Positions 1 through 12,000 of a stretch of 64,000 nt of DNA are shown here, one piece after another (the first letter of the stretch is position 1; each line of letters opens with the position of its first letter). Below the pieces are notes generated by a model. The model saw only the letters and a program-made list of their open reading frames with translations. It made no database searches and was not told the DNA's origin. Origin of the DNA: Lineus longissimus (lineage: Eukaryota > Nemertea > Pilidiophora > Heteronemertea > Lineidae); the NCBI RefSeq assembly GCF_910592395.1, contig NC_088325.1:1922001-1986000 (forward strand), in the 5' to 3' direction. The translations under genes and the position numbers were made by a program.

Positions 1-3000
1 GAAACAGTTGTGATATATAGTTATGAGATGAATGTGCAAATTTGGTCTTTCAACGTCTCAGTGTTGGAATCACGAACTACATGTACATAAGTTTGGAATT
101 GACGTCAATATTTCCTATGACTGGTGTCACTTTCTGACAGCATAGACACATATACAGCCTTAAAACACAACCACAGGTGAATGGTACATGATGCGTTGTA
201 TTGACCTTCTAACATGTCCAAATACCTTGGGGGGGGGGGGGGGGATTTTACCCTAAAATGTCATTTGGCACCCAAACGGTTAACAGGCAACGACCACGAC
301 TGTGTCGGATTTAAGGAATCAATACCGAGCTGGAGGTGCTTGGTTGTATAATTGCTTCTGGTTCATTCGAGTTGGTAATGAACGGTTGTGATTAAGGAAT
401 TGAACCCGAGGCGGAGGACCTTGGTTGAGTTACCAAGACACTCGAGGGTGGAGCTAAAATACAGTCCAAACCCGAGCCGACAGGCGAGGGTTTGGACTGT
501 ATTTTAGCTCCACCCTCGAGTGTCTTGGTAACTCAACCAAGGTCCTCCGCCTCGGGTTCAATTCCTTAAACAAAGTGACAGACCAGTGAAGAACAGTCAA
601 TTTGCAAAGTGTCAATGGCGAGTTGTCCATGTTGTCAGGCGAGTTTTACACCTGTTTTTGGTCAACTCAACAACTTTTCTTATTCAAGTAATTTGATACT
701 TCCACCAGTGTTGTTGTCTGAGCTGCCTGTTCTATTTTCAAGCAACATGTTGTCACTCCAGGTGCAGCACCATCCACTTTCTGACCAGTGTTTTCAACAG
801 CATTGAGGGGAAAACAAGCATTTCTACATTCTGGGTGGGTTGTAATGTAAAAACTTGACCTAGGTCTATATTGTAAATTAATTTGGGGCGTATTTTTGTA
901 CAAGTTGGAAATTTTTATGGCGTTTGCATTTTAGGTTTGGTGTATAAAACAGGCACTCGAATTGTGAAATATGCTGTAACCCAACCTTTAGCGCCCTCCT
1001 TGCTAAAGAGAGGCCAGTAAACGAGTAATTTTGATCTGGACTCTCTTTCCCACTGAATCTTCAGGAAGTGTTGTGGAGAATTCATGTTTAGTCTGGACGA
1101 CACAGCAAGTTTAGTTCTCCAAGTAGCTCCACCCGACATCTGGTGTTATCATATCTTGCTGAAGAAAAATTGTTAATGTGGTTGTGGCTTAAGCCATACC
1201 ACGGGTAACTTTACTAATACTAGTATTAAATAATCTCGTGTAATTGGTTTTAGGCGGTAATTTGACGTAAATGTGTTGGCTTCAAAATTAAAAGAATCCG
1301 GCGGAATTTTATACCTAGTGTGGGAACCATTCGGACTCTGCAAGCGCGTCTACGCTGCTCCGCCCACGAGCCGGACGCTCGCGTCACCCCTATTTGTACA
1401 ATAGTTTGACCAATCATTACCTTTCTTACATCTTAATGTATTGTGATAGTTTTGTATCGGTCATGTTTTAGATCAGTTAAAATAAAGTTATCTAGCACAG
1501 AGCAGATTGGCCTCGAACTCCTTCTCTCTCACTATTCGATGCACGTAGTCACACGATTAGATTCTTCTGGAACCCCATTCCTACCAAGGGCTTCAGAATT
1601 GACTATTAAGGTGGCCATTGAAACACACCCATCTCCGTTGGGAAACCACTAACAACAGATGATACAACTTACCTGGTTTGAAAAGCTTAAATTTGAAATT
1701 CACTTGAAATCTGCTCGTTTTTACAGAGCACGTATAGTTCCCATAATGGGAGGATTTGACGTGTTCGATGGCCAACTTGCTCGACGTCGGGCCGGAAATG
1801 ATTTTATATTCGGACGATGAGTTCGAAAGGATGTTGTCATCTTTGGACCAGGTGTAACCAGTTGTTGCCGGAGTCGGGTTGGCGATGATGAACAGTTCAA
1901 ACGATGCCTCTTTGCCTATCTCAACCACCACGTTATACGTTATGTTGGCCTCTGGGTCTATTCTAGGAGAAACTGTGGGTGAAAAGGAAGTATTCAGTGG
2001 CCAATGCATAATGCAAGATTTTGGCAACTGATGAAAACTGTTAAGTTCTTTTCAGTCCTTCGCCATAACCTCTGTGAATTCCTTCTGCTCCTTCTCTGTA
2101 AACCCTTCACAGACGTTATACTATGTTTCAACCTCTTTAATTACAAAGTAATAATTTTAAGTGATTTGTTGTCAGACAGATGAGCTAATGAAAAGTTGTA
2201 ACGGTATTCAAAATGATCACAAATATATGGAAAGGAATTTCATAAGGATTTTCAGTTTGGATAAAAGATTTAGTCAAATATCTCAGTAGATATATTATAA
2301 AGAATGCAGAACCAAACTTACAATGCACAGTCAGGACTGCCGATGCCTGTCCCATCCCACCAAGATTCCAAGCCTTACACGAGTACGTCCCACTCCTGTC
2401 GTATGGTATGCGAACGAACTCGAAAAGCTTCCCATTCTGCGTGCTGGTCTCGGAGTCTTGGATAACCTGTTCCGCAGTGGAGCCGCTCTTCTTCCAGAGC
2501 CACTGGTACCGCTCGATGTGCTCCGGGTAGCCTCCGCTGGTAGCACATTCAAACCGCACGGATTCATGTTCATTCACAGTTGTCTTACTGATTTTGACTT
2601 GAACGTTGGGCGGAACTGAAATCAGAAGGTGTTACTTATTAATCTCAGGAAAAAACCTAAGAGATTGGTGTAGCATGTTAAAGCAAAGCTCTAGAGAGTT
2701 GGTTTTAAATAGAAATCCAACCCATTTTGGCCAAATAATTAGGTATTCGAAGTTTGCACAAAGGTGGAAGGCTGTTTGGCGAAGATTACACTTCAAATAT
2801 TTGAAAAGTGTTTATGAAACTGACCAGTGGTAATGACTACATGTATAATCTGATATTTCGAGGGAGATATTTGTAGTTGAAAATATGCCGGCTCATGATC
2901 GAGAAGTACACAGGCAGAATTGTCCATGCATGGATGGATGCACTGATGGCCCATGCACTACCTATTGTTGGGAATTCAATCATCGGCACACTGCCGTTGG

Positions 3001-6000
3001 TTCCCTTAAAATTGACCATATGCAGTAAAGTATAAACCCATCGGAGTAGCAGTCCAGTCACCAAGTCTAACAGTGGATATATGATGGGGATTCATCATCA
3101 TCTATCCATGGTTGGGCCTATGGATGGAACGTTGATAATCAATCGCCGTCATAGATCTATGGATGAACACTTTTTCTGTGTAGTTGGTTTTCATTAGTGA
3201 AGTATCTGGCACATCTAGAATTCAAGACAGATTACATTGTATTTTGTATCACCCGATTCTTTTTCAACAAGTCGTGCCATATGAAACTTTGAACTCAACG
3301 ACCCCCCCCCCCCCCCCCAGTAAATCTACAAGATCCCCCTCGAAATTAAAACTTGGATGGTGGCTTCTTCGAAGCTGTACCAACAGGCGCACCCTTGTTT
3401 CTTCCCACTGACAAGGCTTATTATAAACCGCGAGATGCGGAATGCGAAATCGCGAGATGCCAACCTCGGTTGGAGCACACCCGTCACAGAATGTATTGCA
3501 AATATTAAACCTGAAAAGACGAACATTCATGAGACCCAGGCTATAGCGGGGAGCTATCTCATCCATGGTAATCTCTCACAAACCAATTATGTTCTTGTCT
3601 TTTCTTTTCTGTTGATATTTAACTGAGATTCCATACTTGGCGTGAAGCTACTCTCTTAATTGAGGGTCTGAGATGTGTTTAGTCTGTCACGTGCAGACTC
3701 ATGCATTACATTTGTGAGTCTGCCTCACGATTGGCTCATAGTGGCTTCACACTGGCAACCAATCGGGAGCTAATTCGTAAGGGACAACGTATATTACAGA
3801 GTTAGTCGTCGATTTTTTATAATGAAATTTCTTATTGAAATAAGCAGCACGCGCATAACAAGGATCAAAGTCGTGTAATTTATGAAGTAAACAGAAAACT
3901 TATAGGACAAACTAACAGTTAGCATTTCTTTCGCGTCGTATAGAAAATTTAAAACATATGAGTATATTCCGAGGCGAAGATTGTGCCACGACAGAATCAT
4001 GTTGCGAATAACACACATTAAATCGTTCAGAATTAAGCCCACGGCAATGGCCGCTTTAGCGCCACTGACGTTGGTTCCTAATGGTATTAGGCTAGAATGT
4101 ACCCCGCCCCCGAGCCGGACGCTCGCGTCACCCCTATTTGTACAATAGTTTGACCAATCATTACCTTTCTTACATCGTAATGTATTGTGATAGTTTTGTA
4201 TCTGTCATGTTTTAGTTCAGTTCAAATAAAGTTATCTAGCACAGAGCAGATTGGCCTCGAACTCCTTCTCTCTAACTATTCGATACATGAAGCCACACTA
4301 TGAGATTCTTCTGGAACCCCATTCCTACCAAGGGATTCAGAATTGACTATTAAGGTGGCCATTGAAATAGACCCATCTCCGTTGGGAAACCACTAACAAC
4401 AGATGATACAACTTACCTGGTTTGAAAAGCTTAAATTTGAAAACCTTCGCTTGAAATCCGCTCGTTTTCACAGAGCACGTATAGTTCCCATAATCGGAGG
4501 ATTTGACGTGTTCGATGGCCAACTTGCTCGACGTCGGCCCGGAAATAATTTCATATTCGGACGATGAGTTCGAAAGGATGTTGTCATCTTTGGACCAGGT
4601 GTAACCAGTTGTTGCCGGAGTCGGGTTGGCGATGATGAACAGTTCAAACGATGCCTCCTTGCCCATCTCACCCACCACGTCATACGTCATGTTGGCCTCT
4701 TGGTCTATTCTAGGAGAAACTGTGGGTGAAAAGGAAGTGTTCAGTGGCCAAGGCATAATGCAGTGTGCACTGCATCAGGGACAGACTTTGTCAACTGATG
4801 AAAACTGTTAATTTCTTTTCAGTCCTTCGCCAGGACCTCTGTGAATTCCTTCTGCTCCTTCTCTGTAAACCCTTCACAGACATTATACTATGTTTCCACC
4901 TATTTAATTACAAAGCAATAATTTTAAGTGGTTTGTTATCAGACAGATGAGCTAATGAATAGTTGTAACGGTATTCAAAATGATCACAAATATATCGAAA
5001 GGAATTTTATAAGGATTTTCAGTTTGATTAGAAGATTCAGTTAAATATCTCAGCAGATATATTACAAAGAATGCAGAACCAAACTTACAATGCACAGTCA
5101 GGACTACCCATGCCTGTCCCATCCCACCAAGATTCCAAGCCTTACACGAGTACGTCCCACTCATATCGTATGGTATGCGCACGAACTCGAAAAGCTTCCC
5201 ATTCTGCGTGCTGGTCTCGGAGTCTTGGATAACCTGTTCCACAGTGGAGCCGCTCTTCATCCAAAGCCACTGGTGCCGCTCGATGTGCTCCGGATAGCCT
5301 CCGCTGGTAGCACATTCAAACCGCACGGATTCATGTTCATTCACAGTTGTCTTACTGATTTTGACTTCAACATCAGGCGGAACTGAAAACAAAAGGTATT
5401 ACTGATTAATCTAAGGAAAACCTAAGAGATTGGTGTAGCATGCTAAAACAAAGCTCTAGAGAGTTGGTTTTAAATAGAAATCCATCCCATTTTGGCCAAA
5501 TAATTAGGTATTTGAAGTTTGCATGGTGGAAGACTGTTTGGCGAAGATTGCACTTCAAAGAAGTGTTTATGAAACTGACCAGTGGTAATTACTACATGTA
5601 GTCTGATATTTTGAGGGAGATACATGTATTTGTACATGTAGTTGAAAATATGCCGGCTCATGATCGAGAGGTACGCAGGCAAAATTGTCCATGCATGGAT
5701 CATTGATGGGCCCATGGGTGGATGCACTGATGGCCCATGGACTACCTATTGTTGGGAATTCCATCATAGGCGCACTGCCGTTGGTTCCCTTAAAAATGAC
5801 CATATGCAGTAAAGTATAAACCCATCGGAGTAGCAGTCCAGTCACCAAGTCTAACAGTGGATATATGATGGGGATTCTCCGTCAACTATCCATGGTTGGG
5901 CCTATGGATGGAACCTAGATAATCAATCGCCATCATAGATCAATGGATGAACACTTTTTCCTGTGTAGTTGGTTTTCATTTGCGAAGTATCTGGTGCATC

Positions 6001-9000
6001 TAGAATTCAAGACAGATTACATTGTATTTTGTATCACCCGATTCTTTTTCAACAAGTCGTGCCATATGAAACTTTAAACTCAACGACCCCCCGGTAAATC
6101 TACAAGATCCCCCTCGAAATTAAAACTTGGATGGTGGCTTCTTTGAAGCTGTACCAACATTCGCACCCTTGCTTCTTCCCACTGACAAGGCTTATTATAA
6201 ACCGCGAGATGCGGAATGCGAAATCGCGAGATGCCAACCTCGGTGGGAGAACCACCCGCCACAGAATGTATTGCAAATATTAAACCTGAAAAGACGAACA
6301 TTCATGAGACCGAGGCTATAGCGGGGAGCTATCTCATCCATGGTAATCTCTTACAAACCAGTTATGTTCTCGTCGATTCTTTTCTGTTGATATTTAACTG
6401 AGATTCCATACTTGGCGTGAAGCTACTCTCTTAATTGAGTGTCTGAGATGTGTTTAGTCTGTCACGTGCAGACTCATGCATTACATTTGTGAGTCTGCCT
6501 CACGATTGGCTCATAGTGGCTACACACTGGCAACCAATCGGGAGCTACTTCGTAAGGGACAACGTATATTACAGATAATGGCCGTCGATGTTTTATTATG
6601 AAATTTGTTATTGAAATAAGCAGCACGCGCATGACAGGGATCAAATTCGTGTAATTTATGAATGAAACGGAAAACATATAGGACAAACTAACAGTTAGCA
6701 TTTCTTTCGCGTCGTATAGAAAATTTAAAACATATGAGTATATTCCGAGGCGAAGATTGTGCCACGACAGAATCCTGTTGCGAATAACACAAATTAAATC
6801 GTTCAGAATTAAGCCCACGCCAATGGCCGCTTTAGCGCCACTGACGTTGGTTCCTAATGGTATTAGGCTAGAATGTACCCCGCCCCCGAGCCGGACGCTC
6901 GCGTCACCCCTATTTGTACAATAGTTTGACCAATCATTACCTTTCTTACATCGTAATGTATTGTGATAGTTTTGTATCTGTCATGTTTTAGTTCAGTTCA
7001 AATAAAGTTATCTAGCACAGGGCAGATTGACCTCGAACTCCATCTCTCTCACTATTCGATACACGTAGCCGCACTGTGAGATTCTTCTGGAACCCCATTC
7101 CTACCAAGGGATTCAGAATTTACTATTAAGGTGGCCATTGAAATAGACCCATCTCCGTTGGGAAACCACTAACAACAGATGATACAACTTACCTGGCTTC
7201 AGAAGCTTAAATTTGAAAACCTTCGCTTGAAATCCGCTCGTTTTCACAGAGCACGTATAGTTCCCATAATCGGAGGATTTGACGTGTTCGATGGCCAACT
7301 TGCTCGACGTCGGCCCGGAAATGATTTCATATTCGGACGATGAGTTCGAAAGGATGTTGTCATCTTTGGACCAGACGTAACCAGTTGTTGCCGGAGTCGG
7401 GTTGGCGATGATGAACAGTTCAAACGATGCCTCTTTGCCTATCTCACCCACCACGTCATACGTCATGCTGGCCTCTGGGTCTATTCTAGGAGAAACTGTG
7501 GGTGAAAAGGAAGTGTTCAGTGGCCAATGCATAATGCAGTGTGCACTGCATCAGGGAAAGATTTTGTAAACGGATAAAAACTGTTAAGTTCTTTTCAGTC
7601 CTTCGCCAGGACCTGCTGAGTATCTCAGCAGATATATTACAAAGAATGCAGAACCAAACTTACAATGCACAGTCAGGACTGCCGATGCCTGTCCCATCCC
7701 ACCAAGATTCCAAGCCTTACAAGAGTACGTCCCACTCCTATCGTATGGTATGCGCACGAACTCGAAAAGCTTCCCATTCTGCGTGCTGTTCTCGGAGTCT
7801 TGGATAACCTGTTCCGCAGTGGAGCCGCTCTTCATCCAAAGCCACTGGTACCGCTCGATGCGCTCCGGGTTGCCTCCGCTGGTAGCACATTCAAACCGCA
7901 CGGATTCATGTTCATTCACAGTTGTCTTACTGATTTTGACTTCAACATCAGGCGGAACTGAAAACAGAAGGTGTTACTGATTAATCTAAAGAAAACCTAA
8001 GAGATTGGTGTAGCATGTTAAAACAAAGCTCTAGAGAGTTGGTTTTAAATAGAAATCCAACCCATTTTGGCCAAATAATTAGGTATTCGAAGTTTGCATG
8101 GTGGAAAACTGTTTGGCGAAGATTGCACTTGAAAGAATTTGAAAAGTGTTTATGAAACTGACCAGTGGTAATTACTACATGTATAGTCTGATATTTTGAG
8201 GGAGATACATGTATTTGTAGTTGAAAATATGCCGGCTCATGATCGAGAGGTACACAGGCAGAATTGTCCATGCATGGATCATTGATGGGCCCATGGATGG
8301 ATGCACTGATGGCCCATGCACCACCTAATGTTGGGAATTCCATCATAGGCCCACTGCCGTTGGTTCCCCTAAAAATGACCATATGCAGTAAAGTATAAAC
8401 CCATCGGAGTAGCAGTCCAGTCACCAAGTCTAACAGTGGATATATGATGGGGATTCTCCATCATCTATCCATGGTTGGGCCTATGGATGGAACCTTGATA
8501 ATCAATTGCCGTCATAGATCAATGGATGAACACTTTTTCCTGTGTAGTTGGTTTTCATTTGCGAAGTATCTGGTACATCTAGAATTCAAGACAGATTACA
8601 TTGTATTTTGTATGACCCGATACTTTAAACTCAACGACCCCCTCTGTAAATCTACAAGATCCCCCTCGAAATTAAAACTTGGATGGTGGCTTCTTTGAAG
8701 CTGTACCAACATTCGCACCCTTGCTTCTTCCCACTGACAAGGCTTATTATAAACCGCGAGATGCGGAATGCGAAATCGCGAGATGCCAACCTCGGTGGGC
8801 GAACCACCCGCCACAGAATGTGTTGCAAATATTAAACCTGAAAAGGCGAACATTCATGAGACCAAGGCTATAGCGGGGAGTTATCTCATCCATGGTAATC
8901 TGTCACAACCAATTATGTTCTCGTCGATTCTTTTCTGTTGATATTTAACTGAGATTCCATACTTGGCGGAAAGCTATTCTCTTAATTGAGTGCCTGAGAT

Positions 9001-12000
9001 GTGTTTAGTCTGTCACATGCAGACTCATGCATTACATTGGTGAGTCTGCCTCACGAGTGGCTCATAGTGGCTACAAACTGGCAACAAATCGGGAGCTAAT
9101 TCGTAAGGGACAACGTATATTACAGATAATGGCCGTCGATTTTTTATCATGAAATTTGTTATTGAAATAAGCAGCACGTGCATAACAAGGATCAAATTCG
9201 TGTAATTTATGAATGAAACAAAAAACTTATAGGACAAACGAACACTTAGCATTTCTTTCGCGTCGTATAGAACATTTAAAACGCAGGAGTATATTCCGAG
9301 GCGAAGATTGTGCCACGACAGAATCCTGTTGCGAATAACACAAAAAAAATCGTTTAGAATTAGGCCCACGGCATTGACCGCTTTAGCGCCACTGGCGTTG
9401 GTTCCTTATGGTATTAGGCTAGGATGTGTTATGATTTTTACGGGTATCAAAAAAAGGTGAATTCATCGATTGAAAAAAACATTGGAAATCCCCGCGAGTG
9501 TGGCTTTACAAACAGCTTTTGGCCAATGTTCATACGATAAAGTAAAAAACACACCACTGAATCATACCAAACAGCGTATGAAACAGCGTATGATTGTTAT
9601 TAAGCTCTTGTACCACCTCGTACTGCATGCCATGCTCCCTCGTGGTAGAATGCAAGTGAAAGAAAATGATCCTAAATGTGGCCTCTTCAAAATAGTTTGC
9701 CAAGTGAAACCTTCTTTGGGCAGAAGAAGCGGGGCGCCCGATTCAGGAGGAGGACATGGGATATGGAGTTTAGTTGCTATAGAGGCCCTGTCAGAGACTA
9801 TCACTAAATCCCCTGAAAGTCAGTCGTCTGTTTGGACATACATGTAGGTGCATGTAGCCTCTGTATTGTCTTCGGACACACTGCCATTGAATGTAGAATT
9901 TCATGGCACCAGACAAATGGTGATTGTTATGGTCCGGTGAAGTAGAAGATCTTGGGGCAGGCAGGAAAGTAATGATTACTCATCTCGCGATTTCTCAACA
10001 GATGTGGTCCTCCTGGTTTGACGTTACAAATGGCTCGGCTTAATAACGAACAGTCCAAATTCCGAGATATCGACACTCTTCTCTTATAAGAGCGATTTTC
10101 AGTGCTGCATTGACTTTTTCAACATACCGAAAACATCAAACTGGTTAGTGGCCATAACTCCCACATCTTACCCAACATATAATCTCAACCTGGTTGCGGC
10201 CTTTGTTACAACTTCCCTATTATATACATTGTATTACATATCGTTCCGTCGTTTCGCTATCTCCTTTAAGGATGAATTTGTGTTCTGCATTGATATATAT
10301 GTTTTTTTCAAACTTACCTAAAACGTTCAATCTCAGCCAGTCTGTGGCCTCTTGTCCATCAGCCTCACACAACCAACGCCCACGGTCCAAAGGTTGAACA
10401 TTTCTTAATTGAAAATTATAGTTATTCTTATCACATTGAATGTTTGTTAATCTCGATTTGTACCCCTTGAAAGCAACAGAGCAACCGTCGGTAATTTTTG
10501 TTAAAGTGAAAATAAAGGATGGCAAACTGTGCCACCACCTCACATGCTTTACATCGCTGGCGGTTCCATCCGCAATGTTACAACTCAGCGTTATCGTTTC
10601 TCCGAGGCGTGGACTTGAATTGCTGATGGTATTCGTTACCGTATAATCAAGAGAATCTGAAATTAGAAAATGAAGACGCGATCTTTTGTCAATGTACTCA
10701 GGCTAACACATTACGAAGTAACATTGTATTCTAAAACAACTGGGTTGCGAATGAACCGCACATTACAGTGTAAATGCACTATGCGCCAATGAAGCCTCGT
10801 TTTGAATTCAGCAGTTTGGGTTTGGCAACCATTACCGCTTGGGTTGGTGAAAACTGTGGAAGCATTAATTCAAAACATTTAAAATCACATTATTCGACAT
10901 TTAATTTTGAGATGTTTGAGAATATAAATTGATACCTCCAGTGAGGTGGAACACTTCTGTGGGAATTGATGATTATTCGAAAGAGAAAATGATGATACGA
11001 CGGAGATGTTTTGAGTGGCTTCGCAGCGCTTCAGTAATGTTGGTTGTAATTTTGTGTAATATATGTCCTACACACGTCTGACCAACACTAACTGTTGGGT
11101 CCTCCTGATTTGACCTCAGAAATGGCTCGGCATGATAAGGAACATTCTGAATTTTATCGAGCGATTTTGAGTGCTGCATTGACTTTTTTAACATATCGAA
11201 CTCATCAAATCTGGTATATGGCCATCACTCCAGCATCTCACCTAACAAATCATCTCAATCTGATTGCGACCTTATCAATGACAACTTCCCGTTATCGTTC
11301 CGTCGTTTCACTATCTCCTTTAAGGATGAATTTGTGTTCTGCATTGATATATGTATTTTTCAAACTTACCTAAAACATCCAATCTCAGCCAGTCTGAGGC
11401 CACTTGTCCATCAGCCTCACACAACCAACGCCCACGGTCCAAAGGTTGAACATTACTTAATTGAAAATTATAGTTATTCGTGTCACATTGAATGTTTGTT
11501 AATCTTGATTTGTACCCCTTGAAAGCAACAGAGCAACCGTCGGTAATTAATTCGAAAGGGAGAAAAATGGTGTACGACAGGTGCCACCACCTCACATGCT
11601 TTACATCGCTGGCGGTTCCACCCGCAATGTTACAACTCAGCGTTATCGTTTCTCCCCGGCGTGGACTTGAATGGCTGATGGTATTCGTTACCGTATAATC
11701 AAGAGAGCCTGAAATTAGAAAATGAAGACGCGTATGGCAAGCCGTTCGTCCAATAATTAAGAAAACCTAGTTTTATTGAAGAAAACCTGGTTTTCTTCTT
11801 AAAGAACATAGTTTTCTTCAAGAAAACCATGTTTTCTTTCACGAAACTAGGTTTTCTTCGAAGAAGCATAGGTTGATTTAAAAAAACCTAGTTTTCTTTT
11901 AAAAAACCTGGTTTTTTAACAAGATAACTTGGTTTTTTAAATCAACCTATGCTTCTTCGAAGAAAACCTAGTTTCATGGAAGAAAACATGGTTTTCTTGA

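Larger units (their letters stand above)
1220..9440 (-). repeat. Tandem alpha+beta cassette units of gene A (3 copies)
   Basis: The marker sequence cgtcacccctatttgtac recurs at about 1,383, 4,123 and 6,901, so units are about 2.74 and 2.78 kb, and the third is about 2.5 kb. Each carries one beta exon, one alpha exon and the same long intron, including the segments near 3,360, 6,130 and 8,680. Introns are as conserved as exons, so the units duplicated recently or are homogenised by conversion. Confidence 0.88.

Noticed and set aside
2323-2619. Plus-strand frames of about 98 residues recurring at each alpha exon
   Set aside because: Mirror frames of the Ig alpha exons; no independent evidence of coding.
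2837-3064. Recurring minus-strand frames in the cassette introns (MVTGLLLRWVYTLLH and MGLILNDL types)
   Set aside because: They change by frameshifts and stops between cassette copies and lack splice context, so they look like conserved intron sequence and not exons.
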